Source of the DNA: Hymenobacter busanensis
GTDB lineage: Bacteria > Bacteroidota > Bacteroidia > Cytophagales > Hymenobacteraceae
Length of the DNA: 64,000 bases
NCBI RefSeq assembly: GCF_008727865.1
Contig: NZ_VTWU01000002.1
Coordinates: forward strand, 1-64,000
Direction of reading: 5' to 3'
Part shown: positions 1-8,374 of the stretch, in pieces
How positions within the stretch are numbered: position 1 is the stretch's first letter
Layout of the letters: each line of letters starts with the position of its first letter
Notes under the pieces: generated by a model
The model's input: the letters and a program-made list of their open reading frames with translations, nothing else
What the model was told of the DNA's origin: nothing
Database searches by the model: none
Program-made: the position numbers and the translations under genes

Positions 1-51
<51 letters not shown>

Positions 52-214
52 AGTAGTGTTTGTTGCTTCCCGTAAGAAGCTTGTGTCCTAGCATCTTTTG
101 TCGACCCGCTTCCGAAAAAGCAGGCTTGTCCGACGGGATGTGTTCGTTCGTTTTCGCTTGTCCGCCGCAACCCCTTCCGTGGAAGCGCCTGCGGCGACCT
201 TGTCGTTTTCACCA

Positions 215-230
215 CTCTCTCAAAGAACGT
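215..230 (-). promoter_or_regulatory. boxA-like antitermination site in the rRNA leader
   Basis: On the minus strand the leader carries ACGTTCTTTGAGAGAG about 165 nt before 16S. GTTCTTTGA resembles the boxA core (TGCTCTTTAACA in E. coli), and such a site is expected in an rRNA leader. Assignment rests on motif and position only. Confidence 0.5.
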
Positions 231-293
231 GCGAACCCCTGCTGGGTTCCGTGCGCCGCGCGGTCCGCGGCGGGTGTATCTGGTTTGGGGTGG

Positions 294-325
294 CAAAAGT
301 ACTGCCGTTTCCCGTCCCGTGTCAA
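294..325 (-). promoter_or_regulatory. rRNA promoter, proximal copy
   Basis: Minus-strand TACTTTTG (294-301) matches the Bacteroidota -7 element TAnnTTTG, with TTG at 323-325 and a 21-nt spacer. It is the nearest of three similarly spaced promoters upstream of 16S and would give a leader of about 235 nt. The 52-649 region holds no credible gene; it is leader, promoters and the purA terminator. Confidence 0.6.
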
Positions 326-388
326 GCAACCAAGCAACTTTTTTTTCGCCGCCCGCCCGCTTGGCCCGCCTCCGGTCGAAGCGGGCTG

Positions 389-420
389 CAAAGGTACAAC
401 CCCCGCCGCCGCTTTTGCAA
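389..420 (-). promoter_or_regulatory. rRNA promoter, middle copy
   Basis: Minus-strand TACCTTTG (389-396) with TTG at 418-420 and a 21-nt spacer. The surrounding bases GTTGTACCTTTGCAGCCC closely match the next copy upstream (GTTGTATCTTCGCAGCCC), so the two look like a duplicated promoter unit. Confidence 0.65.
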
Positions 421-484
421 CCCACCGGCAAAACTTTTTTTTTTAGCCGGCGACTGTCGAATCCGTTTCTACTAAACAGGGCTG

Positions 485-516
485 CGAAGATACAACAGCT
501 GTTTTGTTGAAAGCAA
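485..516 (-). promoter_or_regulatory. rRNA promoter, distal copy
   Basis: Minus-strand TATCTTCG (485-492, one base from TAnnTTTG) with TTG at 514-516 and again a 21-nt spacer. Its flanks repeat those of the copy at 389-420. Together the three give a tandem arrangement typical of strong stable-RNA transcription. Confidence 0.5.
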
Positions 517-588
517 GAACTCGTCAAAAGTTCTCAAAAACCTCTTCGTTTAGAAGAGACCCATCAGCCGTTTGCTGTAGCGGGATGA

Positions 589-618
589 CAAAGGTAAGGC
601 CCACCTGCGGATTTGCAA
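589..618 (-). promoter_or_regulatory. possible fourth promoter, inside the purA terminator
   Basis: Minus-strand TTG (616-618) and TACCTTTG (589-596) are separated by exactly 19 nt, the standard Bacteroidota spacing. The -33 element lies in the hairpin that follows purA. It could feed the rRNA operon from just past the purA transcript end, or be chance. Confidence 0.45.
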
Positions 619-625
619 GTGGGCC
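598..625 (-). terminator. hairpin downstream of purA
   Basis: GGCCCACTTGC and GCAGGTGGGCC form an 11-bp stem (one G-T pair) with a 6-nt loop, 24 nt past the purA stop. The T-run after it is weak (TTACCTTTG). It likely separates purA from the rRNA operon read in the same direction. Confidence 0.6.
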
Positions 626-649
626 TCAGCAGAAAATTCATCTAATGGC

Positions 650-1921
650 TTAGTTCATGTGTAGTGTGCTGACGCGGTCGGGGCCGATGCTGACGATGGA
701 TACGGGTACTTGAAGCTGTTTCTCAAGGAATTGTACGTAGGCACGAACCTGTTCCGGAAGCGCCGCGGCTTGTGTTACGTTATCTAAAGAAACCTGCCAA
801 CCGGGAAGCGTAATGTACTCGGGGGCGAGTTGTTCCAACTCGCCGAGGTCGGGAAGCTGCTCGGTAAGGGTACCATCAGCACGTTTGTAATGAGTGCACA
901 CGCGGATTTCATCGAAATCAGACAACACGTCAGCCTTCATCAAGTGGATTTCGGTGACGCCGTTTAGCATAATGGCGTAGCGCAGGGCCGGCAGATCAAT
1001 CCAGCCGCAGCGGCGGGGGCGGCCGGTGGTGGAACCAAATTCGCGGCCGGCTTGGCGGATCTTCTCCCCTACTTCGTCGTGAAGCTCGGTAGGGAACGGG
1101 CCGCTGCCTACGCGGGTGCAGTAGGCTTTGCTGATACCGTATACTTTATCGATGTGCTTTGGAGCAATACCCAAACCCGTGCAAGCTCCGGCAACGATGG
1201 TGCTGGACGACGTGACATAAGGATAAGTGCCGAAGTCGATATCCAATAAGGAACCCTGGGCACCTTCGGCCAAAATGCGCTTGCCTTGGTTAAGCAGGTC
1301 GTTCAGCAGGTACTCGGTGTCGACGAGGCTTAGCTGACGCAACTCTTCAACGGCAGCAAAGAAGGCAGACTCTTCGGCTTCGATGTCCAGTTCGCGCTGG
1401 TGGAAGTTGGCGAGCTGGCGGTGGCGCTCTACGGTTTCATTGTACCGCTCCCGGAAGTTGGCGTGCAGGATGTCGCCGACGCGGAGACCGGTGCGGCCTA
1501 CTTTATCCTGGTAGGTGGGGCCGATGCCTTTGAGCGTGGAGCCAATGCGGCTGCCGCCGCGGGCTTCTTCCCAAATGCGGTCGAGGGCGCGGTGCGAGGG
1601 CAGAATGAGTTGGGCCTTGCGCGAGATGTAGAGGTTGGCAGTGCCGTCGACGCCGCGGGCGGTGAGCTTGCGCAGTTCTTCGCGAAACACGACGGGGTCG
1701 AGGACGACGCCGTTGCCGACTACATTGATGATATGCGGGTGAAAGATACCCGACGGCACTTGGTGCAGAACGTGCTTGGTACCGTTGAAAGTGAGCGTGT
1801 GGCCGGCGTTGGGCCCACCCTGAAAGCGGGCAACGACGTCGTACGTGGGGGCTAGCACGTCGACGATTTTTCCTTTCCCTTCATCGCCCCACTGTAGCCC
1901 GACAAGTACGTCTACTGGCAT
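650..1921 (-). CDS. purA: adenylosuccinate synthetase PurA
   Basis: Catalyses GTP-dependent joining of IMP and aspartate to adenylosuccinate, the first committed step to AMP, in the cytoplasm. At 423 aa it has the usual family length. The GDEGKGK loop lies at residues 12-18, and Asp13 and His41 sit where the two catalytic residues of the E. coli enzyme are. GIGPTYQDK and STTGRPRRCGW are also family signatures. The ATG directly follows the stop codon of the STAS gene (TAG then ATG), so the two are probably translationally coupled in a fur-like / STAS / purA transcript. A hairpin follows the stop. Confidence 0.98.
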   Translation of the reverse strand: MPVDVLVGLQWGDEGKGKIVDVLAPTYDVVARFQGGPNAGHTLTFNGTKHVLHQVPSGIFHPHIINVVGNGVVLDPVVFREELRKLTARGVDGTANLYISRKAQLILPSHRALDRIWEEARGGSRIGSTLKGIGPTYQDKVGRTGLRVGDILHANFRERYNETVERHRQLANFHQRELDIEAEESAFFAAVEELRQLSLVDTEYLLNDLLNQGKRILAEGAQGSLLDIDFGTYPYVTSSSTIVAGACTGLGIAPKHIDKVYGISKAYCTRVGSGPFPTELHDEVGEKIRQAGREFGSTTGRPRRCGWIDLPALRYAIMLNGVTEIHLMKADVLSDFDEIRVCTHYKRADGTLTEQLPDLGELEQLAPEYITLPGWQVSLDNVTQAAALPEQVRAYVQFLEKQLQVPVSIVSIGPDRVSTLHMN

Positions 1922-2272
1922 CTAGTTGGCGCTTTTGAGCAGGTTGGTGGCGGTGGCGTCGTCGTCGGCGATGGTGAAGATGGACGTGAGCTTGGTCAGG
2001 GCCAGCATCTTGCGGGGGTGCTCGGCGGGGTTGATGAGAACCAACTCGCCACCGCGGCTGCGAAACTTGGTGAGCAGCGACACCAGTACGCCAATGCCGG
2101 AGCTGTTGACGTAGCGCACGTTGGAGAGGTCGACGGAGCAGAGGGTGACGGAATCGTCGCCGAGGTGCTGATCAACGGTTTGGAGGAGGGATTGGGAGTC
2201 GGGGCTGCCGATCAGGTCGCCGGTGAGACGAACCGACAGGATGCCGTCGTGGACGGTGGCGTCAGTTTTCAT
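1922..2272 (-). CDS. STAS-domain anti-sigma factor antagonist
   Basis: A single 116-aa STAS domain of the SpoIIAA/RsbV type. The YVNSSGIGVL segment at residues 54-63 corresponds to the conserved loop whose serine is phosphorylated by a partner-switch kinase in characterised members. No anti-sigma kinase or PP2C phosphatase lies nearby, so the partner is encoded elsewhere. The start overlaps the stop of the upstream fur-like gene by 4 nt (ATGA) and the stop abuts purA, so its level is tied to both. Role in this organism unknown; family assignment is firm. Confidence 0.88.
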   Translation of the reverse strand: MKTDATVHDGILSVRLTGDLIGSPDSQSLLQTVDQHLGDDSVTLCSVDLSNVRYVNSSGIGVLVSLLTKFRSRGGELVLINPAEHPRKMLALTKLTSIFTIADDDATATNLLKSAN

Positions 2273-2739
2273 TCAGTAATGGTACGAGCGGCTTTGGCGC
2301 GGCAGTCGCCGCAAATGCCGTAAAGATTCAGAGAGTGGTGCAAGATATGGAAGTTCAATAACTCCCCGACCATGGTTTGGATGCCGTGGATGCGTGGGTC
2401 GCAGAACTCCACGACCTTATGGCACTCGGTGCAGATGACGTGGTCGTGCTGCCGGTAGCCGTAGGACTTCTCGTACTGGGCGAGGTTGCGACCGAACTGG
2501 TGCTTGCTGACGAGGTGGTGTTCGACGAGCAGATCCAGTGTGTTGTAGACCGTGGCGCGGCTGACCTGAATGCCGCGCTCCTTCATGCCGGCGTACAGCT
2601 CCTCGACGTCGAAATGGCCGGTGCGCGAATAGATTTCCTCCAGAATGGCGTAACGCTCGGAGGTTTTGCGCAGGCCTTTGCTTTCGAGGTAAGCGGTGAA
2701 GATCTTTTTGACCTCTTCGTATTTCTCGGGGTCGAGCAT
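2269..2739 (-). CDS. Fur-family metalloregulator
   Basis: A 156-aa Fur/PerR/Zur-type repressor. The winged helix includes VSRATVYNTLDLL (residues 59-71). The dimerisation domain holds H98-D-H100, the pair Cys103/Cys106 (CTEC) and the pair Cys143/Cys146 (CGDC), a structural zinc site in many family members. Whether it senses iron, peroxide or zinc cannot be told from this. It is first in a transcript with STAS and purA. The upstream DNA has an AT-rich patch (CTTTAGTATATATAG) that may hold the promoter or an autoregulatory site. The ATG used leaves a normal family N-terminus. Confidence 0.92.
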   Translation of the reverse strand: MLDPEKYEEVKKIFTAYLESKGLRKTSERYAILEEIYSRTGHFDVEELYAGMKERGIQVSRATVYNTLDLLVEHHLVSKHQFGRNLAQYEKSYGYRQHDHVICTECHKVVEFCDPRIHGIQTMVGELLNFHILHHSLNLYGICGDCRAKAARTITE

Positions 2740-2816
2740 TTTATGCTGCTATATATACTAAAGTGTACCAGTCTTGTGCTTGGGCATACCAACCAGCAAC
2801 CCCGGCTTCTGGTTCA

Positions 2817-5024
2817 TCAGGAATCGAACCGCTCGACGGACAGCACGCCGCGCACTTTGCTCAGGCGCTGGATGAGCTTGTCGAGGTGGGCGGTGTCGTT
2901 GACGAACACCATGATCTGGCCTTCAAACATGCCGTCGTCAGAATCGATGGTGATGGAGCGCATGTTTACTTTGAGGCTATTGCTGATGATTTTGGTGACG
3001 TCGTTCACAAGCCCCACACGGTCGGAGCCTTTGATGCGCAAGCCAGCCAAGAAAGCCAGCTCCAGCTGATCGGTCCATTTGGCACGCACCACGCGGTTGC
3101 CGAAGCTCGACATCAGCTCCACGGCCCGCGGGCAAGACGTGCGGTGAATTACAATGCCGTCGTTGGTTTCGAAGCCGAACACATCGTCGCCGGGAATGGG
3201 GTTGCAGCAGGTGGCAATGGTGTAGCTGATTTTGTCGGTTTTCTCGCCAATCACCAACATATCGGGTCGCACGCCGCGCAGCTTCTGCACTTCCGCATCG
3301 AAGGTTTTCGGCTCCAGCATCGACGGCAGCTTGGGTGCGGGTAGCGTGGGGTCGAATAGGTGTTCCTTGATTTCACGGCCGTCGAGTTGGCCAATGGCCA
3401 CACGGTAGAAGAAATCCTGCGGGTTGTGCACGTTGAAGTGCGCCAGCAGGCGGTTCAGGTTGTCCTGGTTCATTTCCACGCCCAGCAGTTCCAGCCGTTT
3501 TTCCACCAAGAACTTGCCATCCTCGGCCTTGGTGCGCTTTTCGTCGCGCAGGAACTCACGGATTTTGCTTTTGGCCTTCGACGTGGTGACGTACTTGAGC
3601 CACTCGTCCGTAGGTTTTTGCTTCTGCGAAGTCAGGATTTCAACTTGGTCACCGTTGCGTAGGCGGTAGCTCAGCGGTTCCAGCTTCTGGTTCACCTTCG
3701 CGCCGAGGCACTGCATACCAATGTGCGTGTGAATCTCGAAGGCAAAATCCAGCGCCGTGGCACCGTCGGGCAGAATGACCAACTTGCCTTTGGGCGTAAA
3801 GGCGTAGACTTCCTTCACAAACAAGTTCTGGCGAAACTCGTCCATGAACTCCAGGGCGTTGGAGTTGTTGGTTTCGAGCATCTCGCGCACCTTGTTGATC
3901 CACGTTTCCAAGGTCGATTCGGGCTGCACGGCACCGGTGTCCTTGTATTTCCAGTGCGCCGCGTAGCCTTTCTCGGCAATGTCGTCCATACGGCGGGACC
4001 GAATCTGTACTTCCACCCATTGGCCGGGGTGCGACATGACGGTGGTGTGCAACGACTCGTAACCGTTGGCCTTGGGCGTGCTCACCCAGTCGCGCAGGCG
4101 GTCGGGGTTGGGCTGGTAGAAGTCGGTGACGATGGAATACACGCGCCAGCAGGCGGCTTTTTCCTGCTCCGGCGGCACGTTCAGAATGATGCGGATAGCA
4201 AACAGGTCGTACACTTCCTCGAAGGGAATGTTCTGCTTGCGCATCTTCTTCAGAATGGAGTAGATGCTTTTGGGTCGGCCTTTCACCTCGAAGCTGAAGC
4301 CCTGCCGCGCCAGCTCCTCTTCGATGGGCGCCACGAACTCCTTAATAAGGCGGTTGCGCGTGGCCCGGCTCTGCCGCACTTTCTGCGTCAGCTCGTTGAA
4401 GGTGTCGGTGTCGGTGTACTTCAGATGCAGGTCTTCCAGCTCGCTCTTGATGGCGTAGAGGCCCAGGCGGTGGGCCAGCGGCGCGTAGAGGTAGATGGTT
4501 TCCGACGCAATCTTGAGCTGCTTGTGGCGCGGCATCGAGTCGAGCGTCCGCATGTTGTGCAGACGGTCGGCAATCTTGATGAGAATCACGCGCACATCTT
4601 CGCTCAGCGTGAGCAGCATTTTGCGGAAGTTTTCCGCCTGCTCGCTCGTGCCGTACTCGAACACGCCCGAAATCTTGGTCAGGCCGTCGACAATCTGGGC
4701 CACACGCGGGCCGAACTCGCGCTCCACGTCGGAAATTTCCCAGTTGGTGTCTTCCACCACGTCGTGCAGCAGCGCCGCCACGATACTGGTGGTGCCCAAG
4801 CCGATTTCTTCGACGGCAATCTGCGCCACGGCCAGCGGGTGCAGAATGTACGGCTCGCCGGATTTGCGGCGCATGTCTTTGTGCGCCTCCAGCGAGGTAT
4901 TGAACGCCTTCTTGATGAGCTTGGCGTCGCCTTCCTTCAGGTAGGGCTTGGCCGTGCGCAGCAGGCGGCGGTAATGACGCAGGATTTCCTGGCGTTCTAC
5001 TTCGGGGTCAATGAGGGTGGCCAT
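2817..5024 (-). CDS. bifunctional (p)ppGpp synthetase/hydrolase (Rel/SpoT)
   Basis: Long RelA/SpoT homologue, 735 aa from the ATG at 5024. Order: HD hydrolase domain with His87-Asp88 and Glu91-Asp92 (HDVVEDT) intact, synthetase domain (GRPKSIYSILKKM, YDLFAIRI), TGS domain (VYAFTPKGKLVILPDG) and a C-terminal ACT domain. The intact HDxxED motif indicates an enzyme that can degrade as well as make the alarmone. The frame stays open upstream, but the added 61 residues are low-quality; a -7-like TACCTTCG (5057-5064) puts the transcript start just before the ATG at 5024, supporting that start. Confidence 0.97.
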   Translation of the reverse strand: MATLIDPEVERQEILRHYRRLLRTAKPYLKEGDAKLIKKAFNTSLEAHKDMRRKSGEPYILHPLAVAQIAVEEIGLGTTSIVAALLHDVVEDTNWEISDVEREFGPRVAQIVDGLTKISGVFEYGTSEQAENFRKMLLTLSEDVRVILIKIADRLHNMRTLDSMPRHKQLKIASETIYLYAPLAHRLGLYAIKSELEDLHLKYTDTDTFNELTQKVRQSRATRNRLIKEFVAPIEEELARQGFSFEVKGRPKSIYSILKKMRKQNIPFEEVYDLFAIRIILNVPPEQEKAACWRVYSIVTDFYQPNPDRLRDWVSTPKANGYESLHTTVMSHPGQWVEVQIRSRRMDDIAEKGYAAHWKYKDTGAVQPESTLETWINKVREMLETNNSNALEFMDEFRQNLFVKEVYAFTPKGKLVILPDGATALDFAFEIHTHIGMQCLGAKVNQKLEPLSYRLRNGDQVEILTSQKQKPTDEWLKYVTTSKAKSKIREFLRDEKRTKAEDGKFLVEKRLELLGVEMNQDNLNRLLAHFNVHNPQDFFYRVAIGQLDGREIKEHLFDPTLPAPKLPSMLEPKTFDAEVQKLRGVRPDMLVIGEKTDKISYTIATCCNPIPGDDVFGFETNDGIVIHRTSCPRAVELMSSFGNRVVRAKWTDQLELAFLAGLRIKGSDRVGLVNDVTKIISNSLKVNMRSITIDSDDGMFEGQIMVFVNDTAHLDKLIQRLSKVRGVLSVERFDS

Positions 5025-5056
5025 CGGCAAAGAGCACTGCCGCGACGGCAGCGGAA

Positions 5057-5064
5057 CGAAGGTA
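5057..5064 (-). promoter_or_regulatory. -7 element for the Rel gene
   Basis: Minus-strand TACCTTCG, one base from TAnnTTTG, lies 32 nt before the Rel start codon. No clear TTG element is found 19-21 nt upstream, so only the -7 half is supported. Confidence 0.4.
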
Positions 5065-5175
5065 CGGAGGAAACCGCGGGCCCTCGTTTGGGGCGCACGG
5101 GGCAGCTCAGCATGGAGTTGCCGTTTATCTTTAACCACTAAAGGCTGCTCCTCGTTACCGAACCTCTCACTTCCC

Positions 5176-5676
5176 ATGCTTCGACTGCAAACGCGCCGAA
5201 AAGCCATGATAGCACTTGTGCTGGGTTTATGGATGAGTTGCCACTTAGCCGGTAATGCCCAACAGCGCCCTCAACGCGTTACCCAACTGCGCGTGACAGA
5301 GTCATCCTTTGGAGAGGAAACGCGATATACCATTACCGCTGACTCTATTCAGGTACGCAGGAAGCTACTTTTAGAAGAAGGGGCAAAAGACACGTTGCTT
5401 TCCATTCCTCTGGATTTACAGCGGCGGGATTGGCTATTAGCCTCTTTCGACAAAATCTATTTATCGAGTCTTCAAAGCAAATACGAAGGGCCAAGTCTTC
5501 ATGGTCATTCCTTTGGATACCACCTTGTCATTTATAAAGGCGAACATCTCGCCGTAACGGACCTCTATAAATACCGGCTCGACGCGTTTTTTACCTTTTG
5601 TCAACGCCTCAATCAGTTGCTGCCCGAGGTTTACCAAATTCACTACACCGCCAATTATTTTAAGCCAGAGTACTAA
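5176..5676 (+). CDS. exported protein of unknown function
   Basis: A 166-aa protein with a basic N-terminus (RLQTRRK) and a hydrophobic stretch ending near GNAQQ, so probably exported. An alternative ATG at 5206 would give a shorter signal. I recognise no domain; the rest is mixed alpha/beta in composition, ending in YTANYFKPEY. Codon use from about 5280 on is visibly more AT-rich than in the neighbouring genes, hinting at recent acquisition or relaxed selection. It is divergent from the Rel gene, the only gene between it and tRNA-Leu being itself. Confidence 0.6.
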   Translation: MLRLQTRRKAMIALVLGLWMSCHLAGNAQQRPQRVTQLRVTESSFGEETRYTITADSIQVRRKLLLEEGAKDTLLSIPLDLQRRDWLLASFDKIYLSSLQSKYEGPSLHGHSFGYHLVIYKGEHLAVTDLYKYRLDAFFTFCQRLNQLLPEVYQIHYTANYFKPEY

Positions 5677-5745
5677 TGCCGCACTACTCCAATGGTTCTC
5701 AGCTTAGCAACTGACCGCCCCGCGTTGCCAAAACCGCACAGGCAT

Positions 5746-5775
5746 TTGAATTTACGCCCTGCTTCCGTAGCTTTG
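5746..5775 (+). promoter_or_regulatory. promoter of tRNA-Leu
   Basis: TTG (5746-5748), a 19-nt spacer and TAGCTTTG (5768-5775): a perfect Bacteroidota vegetative promoter, 27 nt before the tRNA. This is the clearest promoter in the window and validates the pattern used elsewhere. Confidence 0.85.
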
Positions 5776-5802
5776 CGCCCCCGAGGCGGCCGGCCTCGCT
5801 CT

Positions 5803-5887
5803 GCGGATGTGGCGAAATTGGTAGACGTGCCAGACTTAGGATCTGGTGCCGCAAGGCGTGTGGGTTCGAGTCCCTCCATCCGCACCA
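5803..5887 (+). tRNA. tRNA-Leu (anticodon UAG)
   Basis: 85 nt including an encoded CCA end. The acceptor arm GCGGATG pairs with CATCCGC, the T-arm contains GGTTCGAGTCC, the long variable arm is typical of leucine tRNAs, and the anticodon loop is CTTAGGA with TAG at 5837-5839. It decodes CUA and related leucine codons. Confidence 0.97.
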
Positions 5888-5919
5888 ATACCTGCCTGTT
5901 CCGGGCAAGTGCTTCGTAT

Positions 5920-5972
5920 CAAACCCCCAAGTGAAGCCCTCAACTACCCGGCGACGGCGCGTTGGGGGTTTG
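5920..5972 (+). other. inverted repeat between tRNA-Leu and tig
   Basis: CAAACCCCCAA (5920-5930) and TTGGGGGTTTG (5962-5972) are exact inverted repeats separated by 31 nt. It may end the tRNA transcript or structure the leader of the trigger factor mRNA. There is no T-run after it. Confidence 0.5.
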
Positions 5973-6024
5973 CTGTTCCCGGCCTTTTGGCTTTTCTCAC
6001 GTTACCCTTAACCTCCGACTCGTT

Positions 6025-7350
6025 TTGGACATTACCCTCGACAAGAAAGACGACCAGCAGAGCGCCCTGCTGACCGTGCGCCTCACGGAAGCTGACTACT
6101 CGGAAGCAGTAGAAAAGCAAATCAAAGACCTCTCGAAAAAGGCGCAGATTAAGGGCTTCCGCCCCGGCAAAGTACCCGCCGGGCTGGTGCGCAAAATGTA
6201 CGGCAAAGGGGTGCTGGTAGACGAAATCAACCGTTTGCTGCAAACCAACGTCGATACCTACATCAAGGAAAACAACCTGCGCATTCTGGGCGAGCCGCTG
6301 CCGGTGCCTTCGGATGTGAACTTCGACACCGAGAAGGAATTCTCGTTCCAGTTTGAACTAGGCCTGCTGCCCGAGTTCGAACTGCCCGTCGACAGCCTGG
6401 AAGTAGAGCGCCCCGCCGTGGAGCTCGACGAAAACACGCTCAACGAGACATACGAGCAGATTGGCATGCAGTTCGGCGAGAACACCACGCCGGAAACCTC
6501 GGAAGCAGGCGACTACCTCTCGGGCCAGCTGACGCAGGAAACCACCGAGTTTTCGCAGAAGGTGATGCTGCCCACCAACAAGGTGAAAAGCGGTGCCGAC
6601 AAGTTCGTAGGCCTGAAGGCCGGCGACAAAGTGTCGTTCGACGTGAAGGACGTCTTCGGCGGCAACGTGACGGATGTAGCCAACTTCACGGGCCTCTCCA
6701 AGGAGCTGGCCGCCGGTGTAGAAGGCGAATACACGCTGGAAATCGAGAAAATTAACCGTTCGAGCAAGGCCGAGTTCAACCAGGAATTGTTCGACAAGGT
6801 GTTTGGCAAAGACGCTGTGACGACGAAGGAAGACTTCGACGCCAAGGTGCGCGAAACCATTCAGGAGAACTACAACCGCGAGTCGGAAGGCCTGGTGAAC
6901 CGCCGCCTGATCGACAAGCTGGTGGAAAACACGAGCATCGAGCTGCCGAAGGAGTTCTTCAAGAAGTGGCTGGTGGTGGCCAACAAAGGCCAGCTGACGC
7001 CCGAGCAGGTAGAAGAGCACTATTCGGACTACGAGAAGGAGTTGAAGTGGTCGATGATCCGCAACAAAGTGGTAGAGGAGCAAGGCCTGAAGGTGTCGAA
7101 CGACGAAATCGTGGACCGCACCATGACCAAGATCATGGCCCAGTTCAACCTGCCCGAAGTTTCGGACGAGTTGCGCGAATCGGTGCGCGGCTTTGCCGAC
7201 AACTACCTGCGTCAGGAGAACGGCAAGAACTACGTGCAGGAGTACGAAGCCATTCTGGCAGAGAAAGTACTCGACAACCTGCGCGGCCGGATTGTTGTTA
7301 AAGACCAGCCGATGACGGCCGAGGACTTCCGGAACCAAGCCAGCGCGTAA
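6025..7350 (+). CDS. tig: trigger factor
   Basis: Ribosome-associated chaperone that meets nascent chains at the exit tunnel; 441 aa. The ribosome-binding signature KGFRPGKVP lies at about residues 37-45, followed by the long helical chaperone domain. The middle region lacks a clear FKBP-type prolyl isomerase motif, so isomerase activity is doubtful. No ATG gives a sensible N-terminus; a TTG at 6025 yields MDITLDKKDD, matching family starts, so I infer TTG initiation. A 16-bp hairpin terminator follows. clpP and clpX come next, a common proteostasis grouping. Confidence 0.95.
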   Translation: MDITLDKKDDQQSALLTVRLTEADYSEAVEKQIKDLSKKAQIKGFRPGKVPAGLVRKMYGKGVLVDEINRLLQTNVDTYIKENNLRILGEPLPVPSDVNFDTEKEFSFQFELGLLPEFELPVDSLEVERPAVELDENTLNETYEQIGMQFGENTTPETSEAGDYLSGQLTQETTEFSQKVMLPTNKVKSGADKFVGLKAGDKVSFDVKDVFGGNVTDVANFTGLSKELAAGVEGEYTLEIEKINRSSKAEFNQELFDKVFGKDAVTTKEDFDAKVRETIQENYNRESEGLVNRRLIDKLVENTSIELPKEFFKKWLVVANKGQLTPEQVEEHYSDYEKELKWSMIRNKVVEEQGLKVSNDEIVDRTMTKIMAQFNLPEVSDELRESVRGFADNYLRQENGKNYVQEYEAILAEKVLDNLRGRIVVKDQPMTAEDFRNQASA

Positions 7351-7374
7351 TTCTCGCGCCGGGGTTGGTTCCCT

Positions 7375-7415
7375 GCAAAAAAGCCCTTACTTCGTCGGAG
7401 TAAGGGCTTTTTTGC
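7375..7415 (+). terminator. intrinsic terminator after tig
   Basis: A perfect 16-bp stem (7375-7390 with 7400-7415) and 9-nt loop; the right arm ends in six T. It separates tig from clpP. Confidence 0.9.
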
Positions 7416-7482
7416 GTCCTTACTGCGGCGTTGCCCGTTTAATTCGTCCCAACCAATCCTCTCTCCTACCGCAGTCAGTCAC

Positions 7483-8187
7483 ATGCTGAACAAACAGGAA
7501 TTCCGCAAATTTGCCGTGAAGGGCCAAGGCCTCAGCGGCTTGGGTGTCGATCAGTACCTGCACCACATCGAAGGCCAAAGCAGCCATTTCGTCACGGGCA
7601 TGACGCGCTCGGTCATCGAAGAGCGCCCCACGCGCTTCGCCGAAATCGACGTGTTTTCGCGCCTGATCATGGACCGCATCGTGTTCCTGGGCACGCCCGT
7701 CGACGATTACATTGCCAACATCATCACGGCCCAGCTGCTCTTTCTGGAGTCGGCCGACGCCAAGAAGGACATCCTCTTGTACATCAACTCGCCGGGCGGC
7801 TCGGTCTACGCCGGCCTGGGCATCTACGACACGATGCAGTACGTGGGGCCCGACGTGGCCACCATCTGCACCGGCCTGGCCGCCTCTATGGGCGCCGTGC
7901 TGCTGGCCGGCGGCGCCGAAAACAAGCGCTCGGCCCTGCCCCACGCCCGCGTCATGATTCACCAGCCTTCGGGCGGCGTGCAAGGCCAATCGTCGGATAT
8001 CGAAATTACCGCTCGGGAAATTCTGAAATTGAAAAAAGAGCTGTACGATATCCTCGCCAAACACTCGGGCAAAACCTACCAGGAAGTGCACGACAATTCC
8101 GACCGTGACTACTGGATGCGCGCCGACGAAGCCAAGGAATACGGCATCATCGACGAGGTACTGGAGCGCCACAAACTCGAAAAATAG
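7483..8187 (+). CDS. clpP: ATP-dependent Clp protease proteolytic subunit ClpP
   Basis: Serine protease subunit that forms the barrel of the Clp protease; 234 aa. The catalytic triad is Ser135 (GLAASMGA), His160 (MIHQPSGG) and Asp209 (SDRDYWM); the spacings of 25 and 49 residues equal those of the E. coli enzyme. The N-terminus is ~25 residues longer than E. coli mature ClpP and may include a propeptide. It has its own hairpin terminator before clpX, so the two are not simply one transcript, yet they act together. Confidence 0.98.
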   Translation: MLNKQEFRKFAVKGQGLSGLGVDQYLHHIEGQSSHFVTGMTRSVIEERPTRFAEIDVFSRLIMDRIVFLGTPVDDYIANIITAQLLFLESADAKKDILLYINSPGGSVYAGLGIYDTMQYVGPDVATICTGLAASMGAVLLAGGAENKRSALPHARVMIHQPSGGVQGQSSDIEITAREILKLKKELYDILAKHSGKTYQEVHDNSDRDYWMRADEAKEYGIIDEVLERHKLEK

Positions 8188-8208
8188 CCGCGTAACTATT
8201 TAAGACAG

Positions 8209-8252
8209 TGCCCGCTTCCGGCTTGCAACCCCGGGAGCGGGCATTTGTTCTT
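8209..8252 (+). terminator. intrinsic terminator after clpP
   Basis: A 13-bp stem (8209-8221 with 8231-8243, one G-T pair), 9-nt loop, then TTTGTTCTT. Confidence 0.8.
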
Positions 8253-8311
8253 ATAGATAGAAAGGCATTGCACCGGCACTTTTTTCCGCTGCTAGGGCGT
8301 TGGCCTTTTCG

Positions 8312-8319
8312 TACCTTTG
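8312..8319 (+). promoter_or_regulatory. -7 element of the clpX promoter
   Basis: TACCTTTG matches TAnnTTTG, 55 nt before the chosen clpX ATG. No TTG at the right distance is seen. Its place argues that the further upstream ATG at 8300 is not the start. Confidence 0.5.
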
Positions 8320-8374
8320 GAGCCGCCGGAATAATTCCGCCGGCGTAATACCCTTGAATTCCGACTCTTCAGCA

